Source of the DNA: a virus
IMG/VR virus record: IMGVR_UViG_3300027779_002770
Coordinates: 18,660-82,659 of that record
Strand: one strand, 5' to 3'
Length of the DNA: 64,000 nt
The translations under genes and the position numbers were made by a program. The notes beneath the pieces are model-generated. The model ran no database searches and was not told the origin of the DNA. It worked only from the letters and a program-made list of their open reading frames with translations. Each line of letters begins with the position of its first letter. Positions within the stretch are counted from its first letter, which is position 1. Of this stretch, positions 1-9,292 are shown piece after piece.

Positions 1-1
1 G

Positions 2-88
2 TTAAGAAGCGGGAAACCAAATAACAAAGTACCATCTAGATTTCATAATCAAAAGAGAGATGCTGAAGGAAATTTGGTTGATTGTTAA
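2..88 (+). CDS. C-terminal end of an unidentified protein
   Basis: An open frame runs from the left edge to a TAA at 86-88 whose last base is the A of the next gene's ATG (TAATG overlap). The 28 residues seen are polar and basic and match nothing I recognise. The overlap with a convincing downstream gene is the main reason to treat it as a real truncated gene. Confidence 0.4.
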   Translation, partial: LRSGKPNNKVPSRFHNQKRDAEGNLVDC

Positions 89-489
89 TGATTAAATTGA
101 AAGACATATTATACGAAGAAAAAATTACAGATACTGCTGGAATTATATTAAGAGATAAGCTAGCAGGCATTGTACTGGTTAAAGAAACAGAATGGTGGGG
201 TATTCCAAAAGGAAAAGTGGATCCTGGAGAGACGCCCATACATGCAGCATGTCGTGAAACGCTTGAAGAGGTATCAATTTTAGTTAGTGTTAGCGGATCA
301 CATATTAATGAGCCTATTAGGCTGCTTACAAAAGAAAAAAATTCTAGAGGGGGCGATTTCTATATTTACGAATCAAAACTCAAAATGGCTGTTGTTCCAG
401 TTAAAAGTCATGAGCATGAAGAGGTCCGATACTTTACAAAATTTGAGTTACCTGACAACATAGATCCACGCATTAAGGGGCTACTATAA
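88..489 (+). CDS. Nudix hydrolase
   Basis: Nudix-fold pyrophosphohydrolase of about 133 residues. The Nudix box is clear around residues 45-67: G, five residues, E, seven residues, then RETLEEV and a hydrophobic residue, which supplies the Mg2+-binding glutamates. A WWGIPKGK strand precedes it as is usual. Substrate cannot be told from sequence; phage Nudix proteins act on nucleoside diphosphate derivatives, ADP-ribose or RNA caps. ATG at 88 is preferred over the in-frame TTG at 82 because it forms a TAATG junction with the upstream gene. It overlaps the next gene by one base. Confidence 0.85.
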   Translation: MIKLKDILYEEKITDTAGIILRDKLAGIVLVKETEWWGIPKGKVDPGETPIHAACRETLEEVSILVSVSGSHINEPIRLLTKEKNSRGGDFYIYESKLKMAVVPVKSHEHEEVRYFTKFELPDNIDPRIKGLL

Positions 490-878
490 TGAAGACACAA
501 TTATTATGCACATTTTGTTCAAAAGATGAACTAGATGATTGTACAGAATTAATAAAACTAGGTACATCTGTTGTATTTAATAAAATTTATGTATTTGAGA
601 GTTTAGATGAAGAAAATTATTTAATATGTACCTACAATGTAGAGAAGACAGATGATTTTGTACAAAATTCAAAGACAATGGCAATACATCGTAAAAAAGA
701 AACAAATACACTATACACGATTAATGCCTTAAACGAGGCAATAAGAAAAGCCAACAACGGCCTACTAGATAAGCAATACTCACTAGAATGGTCAGAATAT
801 CAAAATAGCTTATTATTGACAAATGATCAAGGACTCAATGTAGTGAAAACAAAGCTTTACAAAATAGTTGAAATATAA
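489..878 (+). CDS. Unknown protein, 129 aa
   Basis: Starts at an ATG overlapping the TAA of the Nudix gene, so it is probably translationally coupled to it. The protein is acidic to neutral with an N-terminal CxxC (LCTFCSKDE) and a mixed alpha/beta pattern. I do not recognise a family. Position between a Nudix hydrolase and a methyltransferase suggests a small phage accessory protein. Confidence 0.6.
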   Translation: MKTQLLCTFCSKDELDDCTELIKLGTSVVFNKIYVFESLDEENYLICTYNVEKTDDFVQNSKTMAIHRKKETNTLYTINALNEAIRKANNGLLDKQYSLEWSEYQNSLLLTNDQGLNVVKTKLYKIVEI

Positions 879-904
879 AGCAAATAATAGGGAAAAGAAT
901 CAAA

Positions 905-1456
905 GTGGAAAACATCAAAATAAAAGACGTTATAAGTAAAGAGTACAAGACAAAGTTAACCGAATACCACAGTAGTAATAAAAAGTGGGGCGGCGCAGTA
1001 ACAAGTAAAACAGCTGAAATTCATAAATTAATGATCTTAACAGATTCTAAATCAGTATTAGATTATGGTGCTGGTAGCAGTGCTTATCTTGACACAATGA
1101 ACGCATATAATATGGATCTTCCGTATAGCATACATGAGTATGAACCCGGAAGAGAAGAATTATCAGGAGATCCCCCAGTTGTAGATTTCACAGTTTGTTG
1201 TGATGTACTAGAACATGTTGAACCTGCGAAAGTAGATATCACCTTACAGCACATTGCTAATAAAACAAGAAAGTTTGCGTATTTTACAATATGTCTTGTT
1301 CCTTCAAGTGGCACATTTTCTGATGGAACTAACTTACACTTAACTATACATCCAGCAGATTGGTGGCTGAAGAAATTAGAAGCTGATTGGGAAATTATAA
1401 CCAATACCACTACATGGGCACATCTAGTACTGTGTCTTAAGAGAAAATCTAAATAA
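905..1456 (+). CDS. Class I SAM-dependent methyltransferase
   Basis: Rossmann-like methyltransferase of 183 residues. Motif I is visible as VLDYGAGSSAYL (about residues 50-61), and the later VDFTVCCDVLEHVEP resembles the motif II/post-II region of small-molecule and sugar methyltransferases. The start is GTG at 905, preceded by a purine-rich AGGGAAAAG. The substrate is unknown. Lying just before an epimerase, it may belong to sugar modification rather than DNA modification; no DNA-methylase catalytic motif such as DPPY is present. Confidence 0.7.
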   Translation: MENIKIKDVISKEYKTKLTEYHSSNKKWGGAVTSKTAEIHKLMILTDSKSVLDYGAGSSAYLDTMNAYNMDLPYSIHEYEPGREELSGDPPVVDFTVCCDVLEHVEPAKVDITLQHIANKTRKFAYFTICLVPSSGTFSDGTNLHLTIHPADWWLKKLEADWEIITNTTTWAHLVLCLKRKSK

Positions 1457-1486
1457 TATTAAAGTTAACGTATAAAGGAAAATGTT

Positions 1487-2389
1487 ATGAAAGTAATTGT
1501 TACAGGAGGCGCAGGCTTTATAGGCAGCGCATTAGTAGATAAATTAATAAAAAAGAAGCATGAAGTAATAATTTTAGATAATTTATCAACAGGAACAGAA
1601 AAATACTTAAATCCAAAAGCTAGATTTATAGAGTGCGACATTTCAGATGACAAACAGTTTGAATATGCAGAGTACTTTTTTGACGGTGTAGATGTAGTAT
1701 TTCATACAGCTGCAATGCCAAGAGTACAACCATCAATTGATGATCCTATTCGATATCATGAAGTAAATGTTTTAGGGACATTAAAGTTATTAATGGCGTG
1801 TAGAGATAACAATGTAAGAAGGTTTGTATTTAGTTCATCTTCTTCTGTATACGGAAATCCAAAAATACTTCCAGCTTTGGAAGATCATGAGTTGAATCCA
1901 TTGAGTCCCTATGCATTGAATAAACAAATGGGAGAACAGTATTGTAAAATTTTTAGTGAGCTCTATGGCCTTGAAACTGTCGCGTTAAGATACTTTAATG
2001 TGTATGGCGATAGACAACCGACTGAGGGTGCTTATTGCTTGGTCATGGGTGTATTTTTAAATCAGCTTCTTAATGGTAAAAAATTAACAATCAATGGTGA
2101 TGGAGAGCAGCGAAGAGATTTTACTTATGTTGGTGACGTTGTTGATGCAAATATAAAAGCAGCCTATACATCTTTAGATAAGTTTGAGGTCTTTAATATT
2201 GGGGCAGGAAGTAGTAAATCTGTAAATCATGTTGCTGATCTATTTGATTGTGACAGAATACATAGAGATCCTGTTATAGAACCAAGAGAGCTACAGGCAG
2301 ATGTTACTAAAGCAAAAAATATTCTAGATTGGAAGCCAACAGGTGATTTTGATAGTTGGTGTAAAAATTGGATAAAAAAGTATATATAA
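1487..2389 (+). CDS. NAD-dependent sugar epimerase/dehydratase (GalE-like)
   Basis: Extended short-chain dehydrogenase of 300 residues. It has the N-terminal dinucleotide-binding GGAGFIGS (residues 7-14), the SSSSVYG strand, and a YALNK catalytic Tyr/Lys pair. The C-terminal half has NVYGDRQ and the RRDFTYVGDVV motif typical of UDP-hexose 4-epimerases and dTDP-glucose dehydratases. It probably interconverts a nucleotide sugar for the glycan genes found from 18.5 kb on. A good AAAGGA site precedes the ATG. The exact sugar cannot be assigned. Confidence 0.85.
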   Translation: MKVIVTGGAGFIGSALVDKLIKKKHEVIILDNLSTGTEKYLNPKARFIECDISDDKQFEYAEYFFDGVDVVFHTAAMPRVQPSIDDPIRYHEVNVLGTLKLLMACRDNNVRRFVFSSSSSVYGNPKILPALEDHELNPLSPYALNKQMGEQYCKIFSELYGLETVALRYFNVYGDRQPTEGAYCLVMGVFLNQLLNGKKLTINGDGEQRRDFTYVGDVVDANIKAAYTSLDKFEVFNIGAGSSKSVNHVADLFDCDRIHRDPVIEPRELQADVTKAKNILDWKPTGDFDSWCKNWIKKYI

Positions 2390-2414
2390 ACTAACTTTTG
2401 AAAGTCTTGCATAA

Positions 2415-2424
2415 TATATATTAA
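2415..2424 (+). promoter_or_regulatory. Late-type promoter motif TATATATTAA
   Basis: The 10-mer TATATATTAA lies in the intergenic gap about 50 nt before the gp32-like gene. The same 10-mer occurs before at least five other genes in this window. There is no consistent -35 box, which is how T4-type late promoters (TATAAATA) look. Function is inferred from recurrence and position. Confidence 0.55.
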
Positions 2425-2467
2425 CGTATTAAATGAACAATGAACACTTAACGAAGGAGAAATGATA

Positions 2468-3229
2468 ATGGACTTAAGCGTAATAAAATCCAGGTTATCA
2501 CAACTACAACAATCAAATCAAAGAACTACAAATCTATGGAAACCCTCCCCGGGTAAGACTCAAATCCGAATTGTACCTTATAAATTTAACAAGGACAATC
2601 CGTTTATTGAACTCTATTTCCATTATGATATGGGTGAGAAGAATTATCTTTCACCAATTTCATTTGGTCGTCCAGACCCAATGGAAGAGTTCGCAACTAA
2701 GTTAAAGACTTCCGGTAATAAGGAAGACTATAAGCTTGGTAGGAAAATAGAAGCTAAGATGCGTACCTACGCTCCTGTCATCGTTCGCGGTGAGGAGAAT
2801 GAAGGTGTAAAATTCTGGGGCTTCGGAAAAATGGTGTATCAGGAATTACTTTCTGTTATAGCTGATCCAGACTACGGTGACATCACTGATCCAGTAAAAG
2901 GTCGTGATATTGTCGTTGAGTTTAAGACTAGCGAAGAGACAGGACGTGCTTTCCCGATGACGACTATTAGGGTTAAACCTAATCAGACGGCACTCACAGA
3001 GAACACTGAAGTTATGAAAGTAGTAAAAGATACTCAGCGAAACATTACTGATATCTATTCAGAATTAGAGTATGATGATCTTCAAAAGGCATTAGAGGCT
3101 TGGCTAAATCAAGAAAATGATGTTAAAGAAGGTGAGATATCTGATCCTGCAAAAGCTGCTGATTCAAAAAAGAATGGTCAAGTGACTGAAGATGTTTCTT
3201 CAGCTTTCGATGACCTATTTAATTCTTAA
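2468..3229 (+). CDS. 32: Single-stranded DNA-binding protein, T4 gp32-like
   Basis: 253-residue homologue of the T4 gp32 helix-destabilising protein. It has the N-terminal MDLSVIKSRL start typical of marine T4-like phages, a central OB-fold region with FWGFGKMVYQELLSVI, and an acidic C-terminal tail ending SSAFDDLFNS that would bind replisome partners. It contains no cysteine, so the zinc site of T4 gp32 is absent. ATG 2468 is chosen because AGGAG at 2455-2459 is 8 nt upstream, whereas ATG 2462 would be only 2 nt away. It heads the replication block and is preceded by a late-type promoter motif. Confidence 0.88.
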   Translation: MDLSVIKSRLSQLQQSNQRTTNLWKPSPGKTQIRIVPYKFNKDNPFIELYFHYDMGEKNYLSPISFGRPDPMEEFATKLKTSGNKEDYKLGRKIEAKMRTYAPVIVRGEENEGVKFWGFGKMVYQELLSVIADPDYGDITDPVKGRDIVVEFKTSEETGRAFPMTTIRVKPNQTALTENTEVMKVVKDTQRNITDIYSELEYDDLQKALEAWLNQENDVKEGEISDPAKAADSKKNGQVTEDVSSAFDDLFNS

Positions 3230-3246
3230 GTTATAGGAGAACCACT

Positions 3247-4350
3247 ATGAGCGCAAGACGTGATGTTCTTGCTAGTGAGCTAGCAGAAAGTCTAAACTCG
3301 AAAGTAAAAGGGCAAAAAGTAGCATTTTTCTTAGATGGAACAGATGACACGCCAACTGATATTAAAGATTTCATATCTACAGGATCATCTTTACTTGACT
3401 TAGCAGTATCAAACAGACCGAATGGTGGAATAGCAGTGGGAAGAATCACGGAGATCAATGGTCTTCAGGCTTCCGGAAAATCACTGCTTGGTGCACATAT
3501 TCTTGCTGAGACACAGAAAAAAGGTGGCATCGCAGTTTATATTGACACAGAAACTTCTGTTAGTAAGGAATTTCTAGATGCAATTGGTGCTGATACTAAG
3601 AATATCCTGTATCTTCATATGGAAACTGTTGAAGATATATTTCAAGGAATCGAAGATATTGTAACTAAAGTAAGAGAATCTGACAAAAACAAGTATGTTA
3701 CCATACTGGTCGACAGTCTTGCTGGAGCATCTACTAAGGTTGAAATGTCATCTGATTATGAAAAAGATGGATGGGCTACATCCAAAGCAATCATAATCTC
3801 TAAGGCAATGCGTAAGATTACACAGATGATTGGTAGACAAAAAATCACACTTGTGTTTACAAATCAATTGAGACAGAAATTGGGTGTTATGTTTGGTGAT
3901 CCATATACGACTAGTGGTGGTTTGGCATTGCCATTCCACGCTTCAACTCGTATACGATTATCGAATATGGGCATGATTAAGGACAAAGAATCAAATGTAA
4001 TCGGACATAAATGCCGTGCTAAAATTATCAAGAATAGAATCGGACCGCCACTGCGAATATCAGATTACGAGATGTATTTTGATCGTGGTATTGATGATGC
4101 TGGTGGCTGGCTGCTAACTCTTAAGAATATTAAGGTAGCGCAAGGTGCTGGAGCTTGGTATACTATTGACTACAACGGTACACCTGTAAAATTCTTATCA
4201 AAAGACTTCAAAGATAAGCTAGAAGAAATAGACGGACTCAAAGAATATCTCTATGATAAAATCTGTGAAGCTAACATCTTGAAGTATGATGACAAGAGAG
4301 GCATTGATGATGTTGAATTTACAGATGAAGTAGTCGGCGAAGATGCGTGA
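3247..4350 (+). CDS. uvsX: Recombinase UvsX (RecA-like)
   Basis: RecA/UvsX strand-exchange ATPase of 367 residues. Walker A is GLQASGKS (residues 72-79), Walker B is VTILVDSLAG (around 151-160), and the conserved FTNQLRQKLGVMFGDP region with a TTSGG loop follows. It would act with the gp32-like protein in recombination-dependent replication, as in T4. It starts after an AGGAGAACC site and ends in a TGA that overlaps the start of the RNase H gene. Confidence 0.93.
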   Translation: MSARRDVLASELAESLNSKVKGQKVAFFLDGTDDTPTDIKDFISTGSSLLDLAVSNRPNGGIAVGRITEINGLQASGKSLLGAHILAETQKKGGIAVYIDTETSVSKEFLDAIGADTKNILYLHMETVEDIFQGIEDIVTKVRESDKNKYVTILVDSLAGASTKVEMSSDYEKDGWATSKAIIISKAMRKITQMIGRQKITLVFTNQLRQKLGVMFGDPYTTSGGLALPFHASTRIRLSNMGMIKDKESNVIGHKCRAKIIKNRIGPPLRISDYEMYFDRGIDDAGGWLLTLKNIKVAQGAGAWYTIDYNGTPVKFLSKDFKDKLEEIDGLKEYLYDKICEANILKYDDKRGIDDVEFTDEVVGEDA

Positions 4351-5356
4351 GAGGTACAAAGAGATACTTTCTCAAATTAGTGAACATGTAAGAAAAGAGC
4401 ATAGTGTTGATGACCACGTCCTGATAATAGACGGTTTAAATAACTTTATCAGGACGTGGGCCGCATCACCTGCTACTAATTCCGATGGTCAACATATCGG
4501 TGGCATTGTAGGTTTTTTACAGACAATTGGTTTAGCAATTAGAACTCTTGGCCCCACAAGAGTTATTATTACATTTGATGGTAAAGGCGGATCAGCTCGA
4601 AGAAAGAAACTCTACCCAGAATATAAAGCTGGAAGGAAGCCCCTTAAGCGACCGAATAGAGTTGAAGGAATGACAGATGAAGGTGAAGCTGAGAACATGC
4701 GCAGGCAGTTTAGACGCTTAATTGAGTACCTAGACTGTCTGCCTGTTGGAGTAATTACAATTGAAAATATCGAAGCTGATGACACGATAGCTTATATTTC
4801 AAAGCAGATACTCAAAGATTCAAAAGTAACAATAATGAGTACAGATAAAGATTTTTATCAAATTATAAATGATAGAATTTCAGTATGGTCACCAACAAAA
4901 AAAGTTTTATATGATAGAAAAAAGCTTGAAGAAGAATTTGAAATACTTGCTGAAAATTTTGTATATTATAGAATAATTGATGGTGATAAGTCTGATAATA
5001 TAAGCGGAATCAGAGGCTTAGGTCTTAAAACAATTCGAAAGAAATTTCCATTTTTAGAAAATAAAGTAATAGCTGACATTGATAATTTTTTAAATGTTAC
5101 AAAGCTACATGAACATAAAGAAGTTCTAGAACGTAATTATAAATTAATGCAATTACATAATGTCGATATTCCTGGAAATGCAAAGTTACAAATAATAGAC
5201 CAAGTAAGAGATGGATCTTCAAGATTAGTAAAATATAAGATCCATAAAATGTTTTTAGAAGATACAATTGATCATGCAATTAGAAATCCTGATGTCTGGT
5301 TGCAAGACAGTTTTAACAAATTAGATTTGATACTAAATAATGTCCCCAATAAATGA
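4343..5356 (+). CDS. rnh: T4-type RNase H / FEN1-like 5'-3' exonuclease
   Basis: FEN1-family flap nuclease of 337 residues. The acidic metal-binding set is visible: VLIIDGLNNFI near residue 29, IITFDGKGG near 75, IEADDTIAYI and MSTDKDF around 140-165, and IIDGDKSDNISGIRGLG in the helix-hairpin-helix region near 210-225. It would remove RNA primers from lagging-strand fragments. Order uvsX-rnh-helicase and the 8-bp overlap with uvsX support one replication operon. Confidence 0.88.
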   Translation: MRERYKEILSQISEHVRKEHSVDDHVLIIDGLNNFIRTWAASPATNSDGQHIGGIVGFLQTIGLAIRTLGPTRVIITFDGKGGSARRKKLYPEYKAGRKPLKRPNRVEGMTDEGEAENMRRQFRRLIEYLDCLPVGVITIENIEADDTIAYISKQILKDSKVTIMSTDKDFYQIINDRISVWSPTKKVLYDRKKLEEEFEILAENFVYYRIIDGDKSDNISGIRGLGLKTIRKKFPFLENKVIADIDNFLNVTKLHEHKEVLERNYKLMQLHNVDIPGNAKLQIIDQVRDGSSRLVKYKIHKMFLEDTIDHAIRNPDVWLQDSFNKLDLILNNVPNK

Positions 5357-6749
5357 TTCACTAACAAAATACGGATCCGTCTTTCAGACTAAGATCATAA
5401 CATCATTATTAACTGATCAGCAGTTCGCAATAACAGTGTATGATATGATATTGCCAGAACTTTTAGATACAGAAGCAAAACAATGGTTAGTTAGGCAGGT
5501 TAAAGAGTACTATTACGAATATAAAGTTACGCCAACACTAGCAGCATTAAAAGTGAAAATAAATGAAGTATCAACAGAGCTATTAAAAGATGCAATTGTT
5601 GATGAGCTTCGTGAAGTTACAAAAAATATTGAAGCACCTGATCTTCAATTCGTTAAGAATGAAACAGTTATCTTTTGTAAAAATCAAATGTTAAAATCTG
5701 CAATTATTAAGTCTGTTGATCTGCTACAATTAGGGCAATATGATGAGATAAAGCGTGTTGTTGATGATGCATTGCGTGCCGGGACACATAGAGACATTGG
5801 CTTAGAATATGTAAAAGATTTTGATTCAATTTTAGATGATATTGTTAGAGACACTGTTAAAAGTGGCTGGGAGCCAATTGATGAAATAATGGATGGCGGC
5901 CTTGCGGGAGGAGAACTCGGAGTTGTAGTAGCGCCTTCAGGAATTGGAAAGAGTTGGTGCTTACAAGCACTCGGAGTAAATGCATTAAAAGCAGGAAAAA
6001 ATGTCGTACATTACACATTAGAATTAAATCAAGCTTATGTTGGAATGAGATATGCAACAATTTTTGCAGGTGTGCCTGTTGCAAATATCAAAGATAATAA
6101 AGAAGAAGTTAAGACAGTAATTACAAATGAGTGCAAAGGTGAATTAATTATAAAATATTTTCCAACAAGATCAGCAACTGTGCAAACAATTCACACACAT
6201 TTAAAGACAATAGAATTAATGGGTCATAGCCCTGATGTAATACTTCTAGATTATGCAGACTTATTACGAGATGTTGGATCAAATAAGGATGCAGCTGTTC
6301 GACATATGTTAGGAAATATTTATGAAGATTTACGCGGCTTAAGCGGAGAATTTCAAATACCGATTTGGACAGCATCACAGTCTAATAGGTCATCATTAGA
6401 AGATGAGGTAATCGGCGCAGACAAAATTGCAGAATCATATGCAAAAATAATGACGGCTGATTTCGTTATGTCATTATCTAGAAAGATAGAGGATAAGATC
6501 GCAAATACAGGACGTATTCATATTATAAAAAATAGATTCGGTCCTGATGGCATGACTTATCCAACAACTATGAATACATCAATAGGCCATATAGATGTGT
6601 ATGACACCGCATCTGTTAGTGGAAAAGCTGAACAACAAAAGCAAAATAACGGCGCTGAATATACCAGAAAGCTGCTTGCTAAAAAGTACGATGATTTTAA
6701 ACCAACAAATAAAGATGATCAAAAACATAAAGATTTTGTACAAAATTAA
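5340..6749 (+). CDS. 41: Replicative DNA helicase, gp41/DnaB-like
   Basis: RecA-fold hexameric helicase of 469 residues. Walker A is APSGIGKS (residues 198-205), followed by the DnaB H1a-type strand VVHYTLELNQ; Walker B is PDVILLDYADLL; IPIWTASQSNRSS matches the H3/H4 region. The N-terminal 170 residues would hold the helical primase-interaction domain. It overlaps the RNase H gene by 17 bp. A separate primase was not seen in the window. Confidence 0.9.
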   Translation: MSPINDSLTKYGSVFQTKIITSLLTDQQFAITVYDMILPELLDTEAKQWLVRQVKEYYYEYKVTPTLAALKVKINEVSTELLKDAIVDELREVTKNIEAPDLQFVKNETVIFCKNQMLKSAIIKSVDLLQLGQYDEIKRVVDDALRAGTHRDIGLEYVKDFDSILDDIVRDTVKSGWEPIDEIMDGGLAGGELGVVVAPSGIGKSWCLQALGVNALKAGKNVVHYTLELNQAYVGMRYATIFAGVPVANIKDNKEEVKTVITNECKGELIIKYFPTRSATVQTIHTHLKTIELMGHSPDVILLDYADLLRDVGSNKDAAVRHMLGNIYEDLRGLSGEFQIPIWTASQSNRSSLEDEVIGADKIAESYAKIMTADFVMSLSRKIEDKIANTGRIHIIKNRFGPDGMTYPTTMNTSIGHIDVYDTASVSGKAEQQKQNNGAEYTRKLLAKKYDDFKPTNKDDQKHKDFVQN

Positions 6750-6818
6750 TGTATATCTTGTTATTTAAAGTGGCAGTATGAGATCAAGTTTTAATAATTT
6801 TGCAAAGGAGAAGTTTTA

Positions 6819-8789
6819 ATGCAACAAAAGTTCAAGTTATCACAGGCATTTATAGACAAGTTCAAACGAAAAAAACCGCCTTTTGGCTTTAACGGATTAG
6901 GTGAGCTGGTTTACATGAGAACATACTCACGCCTTAAAGAAGATGGAAAAAATGAAAAATGGTGGGAGACAGTAAGGCGAGTTGTAGAAGGCACATATTC
7001 AATGCAAATGAATTGGATTGACTCACATCAGTTAGGATGGAATCCCTGGCGCGCTCAAAAATCTGCACAAGAAATGTATGACCGTATTTTCAATATGAAA
7101 TTCTTGCCGCCTGGTAGAGGTTTATGGGCAATGGGATCACCAATAACAGAAGAAAGAAATTTATATGCAGCACTAAACAATTGTGCCTTCGTTTCTACAG
7201 AAACAATTAAAGATGATGGTTCAAAACCGTTTACATTTTTAATGGATGCCAGTATGTTAGGTGTTGGTGTAGGCTTTGATACAAAGGGTGCAGAAAAAAT
7301 TATGGTCAAGGGACCTTCACTAAAAAGAGATCCTGAACTTTTTGTAGTACCAGATACGCGTGAAGGCTGGGTTGAAGCAGTAGCTGCTTTAATTGATTCT
7401 TATTTTCACGGAACATCTGACTTATCATTTGATTATACAAAAATAAGACCAGCGGGTGTACCAATCAAAGGTTTTGGAGGGCAATCAAGCGGCCCGGAGC
7501 CATTAAAAGAATTACATGATACAATCAGAGAAGTACTAGATAGAAATATTGGAGCACCAATTACTATTACAACAATTGTAGATATAATGAACCTCATCGG
7601 CAAGTGTGTAGTAGCAGGAAATGTACGTAGAACAGCTGAGATTGTATTCGGTGACCCATATTCTGATGAATACATGGACCTCAAAAACTACGATCAAAAC
7701 CCCCACAGAGATCAATATGGATGGACATCAAATAATTCTATATTTGCAGAGTTAGGCATGGATTATTCAGAGCCCTGTAAGAGAATTATAAAAAATGGGG
7801 AACCAGGCTTTGCTTGGCTAGAAAATATGCAAGGCTATTCTAGAATGAAAAATGGGAAAGATGATAAAGATCATAGAGCAGCTGGCGGCAATCCGTGCTT
7901 GGAACAAACGCTTGAAAGCTATGAGCTATGTTGCCTCGTAGAAACATTTCCGTTTGCGCATGATTCATTAGATGATTATAAAAGAACATTAAAATATGCT
8001 TATCTGTATGCCAAAACCGTAACATTAGGAAAGACACACTGGCCAGAAACAAATAGGGTAATGTTAAGAAATCGCAGAATCGGCTGTTCAGTTAGCGGAG
8101 TTGCACAATTTTTAACTTATAGAGGCATTGGTGAGCTAAGAGATTGGTTAGAATCAGGATACGATGAAATCCAAAGATTAGATCATGTCTATTCAGATTT
8201 TTTTGCAATCCCAAAGTCAATTAAAACAACATCAGTAAAACCAAGCGGAACAGTATCCCTGCTTGCAGGTGCTACACCAGGAGTACATTATCCTGAGTCA
8301 AGATTTTATATTCGTAGAATGCGACTATCAAATCAGTCAGAATTATTGCAGCCACTAAGATCTGCAGGTTATAAAATTGAACCAGCATACGGATCTGAAG
8401 ATTCTACAGTCTGTGTAGAGGTACCAATTGATGTTGGTGATGGAGTTAGAACAGCTAAAGAATTGACTATTTGGGAACAATTTAGTCTTGCTGCATTTAT
8501 GCAAAGACACTGGGCAGATAATCAAGTAAGCTGTACTGTGACATTTGATCCTGAAAAAGAAGCTGATCAATTAGAACAAGCACTTAATTATTTTCAATAT
8601 CAATTAAAAGGTATTAGCTGTCTTCCAAGATCTGACACCGGTGCATACAAACAAATGCCTTATGAGGCGATTGATGAGAAAGCATACAATAAAATAAGTA
8701 AAAAACTCAATAAATTATCATTTGCCAAGATGAAAGGTGAAGATGCAGAGGTAGAATTATTTTGTGATGGAGATGTTTGTATTATTTAA
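6819..8789 (+). CDS. nrdJ: Ribonucleotide reductase, class II (adenosylcobalamin-dependent)
   Basis: Monomeric class II enzyme of 656 residues, resembling the RTPR subgroup (GLGELVYMRTYSR near the N-terminus). It makes deoxynucleotides with adenosylcobalamin as radical source. Active-site residues are visible: NNC with Cys122, NPCLEQ with Asn358, Cys360 and Glu362, and Cys371 or Cys372 as the second redox Cys. The C-terminal CDGDVC (Cys649/Cys654) is the relay thiol pair. No NrdB-like partner gene follows, as expected for class II. AAAGGAG precedes the ATG. Confidence 0.92.
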   Translation: MQQKFKLSQAFIDKFKRKKPPFGFNGLGELVYMRTYSRLKEDGKNEKWWETVRRVVEGTYSMQMNWIDSHQLGWNPWRAQKSAQEMYDRIFNMKFLPPGRGLWAMGSPITEERNLYAALNNCAFVSTETIKDDGSKPFTFLMDASMLGVGVGFDTKGAEKIMVKGPSLKRDPELFVVPDTREGWVEAVAALIDSYFHGTSDLSFDYTKIRPAGVPIKGFGGQSSGPEPLKELHDTIREVLDRNIGAPITITTIVDIMNLIGKCVVAGNVRRTAEIVFGDPYSDEYMDLKNYDQNPHRDQYGWTSNNSIFAELGMDYSEPCKRIIKNGEPGFAWLENMQGYSRMKNGKDDKDHRAAGGNPCLEQTLESYELCCLVETFPFAHDSLDDYKRTLKYAYLYAKTVTLGKTHWPETNRVMLRNRRIGCSVSGVAQFLTYRGIGELRDWLESGYDEIQRLDHVYSDFFAIPKSIKTTSVKPSGTVSLLAGATPGVHYPESRFYIRRMRLSNQSELLQPLRSAGYKIEPAYGSEDSTVCVEVPIDVGDGVRTAKELTIWEQFSLAAFMQRHWADNQVSCTVTFDPEKEADQLEQALNYFQYQLKGISCLPRSDTGAYKQMPYEAIDEKAYNKISKKLNKLSFAKMKGEDAEVELFCDGDVCII

Positions 8790-8822
8790 AAAAAATATAT
8801 ATTTTGAATAATTAGCACTATA

Positions 8823-8832
8823 TATATATTAA
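8823..8832 (+). promoter_or_regulatory. Late-type promoter motif TATATATTAA
   Basis: A second copy of the 10-mer, 25 nt before the deoxyribosyltransferase ATG and just upstream of its AAAGGAG site. It sits in an AT-rich intergenic stretch after nrdJ. Confidence 0.55.
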
Positions 8833-8857
8833 ATGGTTATACATAAAGGAGTTATAA

Positions 8858-9292
8858 ATGTACGATTGCTATATTGCTAGTGGTTGGTTCAATGAGAATC
8901 AAGCACGAGACTTAGAAAACATAAAATCTACACTTGATGAAATGGGTGTTAAATATTTTTCACCAAAAGATGAAATCGTTGCCAAGCGTGATGCCACATT
9001 GGAAGAGCAAGAAATGATTTTTAAGGGAAATGTTGATGCTATCACAAGTGGAAAATTTGTTGTTTGTAATACACGTGATAAAGATCTGGGAACAATATTT
9101 GAGGCAGGATTTTCATATGCATCAGGTATTCCGCTAATCTATTATGCTGAAGGGCTACAAGGTAATTTCAATCTTATGCTTTCTCGTAGTGGAAGGGCTG
9201 TTGCAACAAATGTAGATGAATTAAAAGAACACGTAAAAGGAATAATGGAAAATCCAAAATATGAAAAAGAATACGTCGGTTTCGTTGAGTGA
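8858..9292 (+). CDS. Nucleoside 2-deoxyribosyltransferase-like protein
   Basis: 144-residue protein of the nucleoside deoxyribosyltransferase/DNPH-like fold. The N-terminal YIASGWFNENQ, the FSPKDE segment and the GTIFEAGFSYASGIPLIYY segment match the active-site strand/helix layout of the family; the glutamate of the FEAG motif would be the nucleophile. It probably remodels or salvages deoxynucleosides. It follows nrdJ and precedes an HD hydrolase and thyX, so it fits a nucleotide-pool operon. Confidence 0.8.
   Translation: MYDCYIASGWFNENQARDLENIKSTLDEMGVKYFSPKDEIVAKRDATLEEQEMIFKGNVDAITSGKFVVCNTRDKDLGTIFEAGFSYASGIPLIYYAEGLQGNFNLMLSRSGRAVATNVDELKEHVKGIMENPKYEKEYVGFVE

Noticed and set aside
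1084-1410. Minus-strand frames of 60-160 codons opposite most genes, such as this one
   Set aside because: They mirror the codon pattern of well-supported + strand genes and lack ribosome sites or overlaps with neighbours; only 45947-46168 had real initiation signals.
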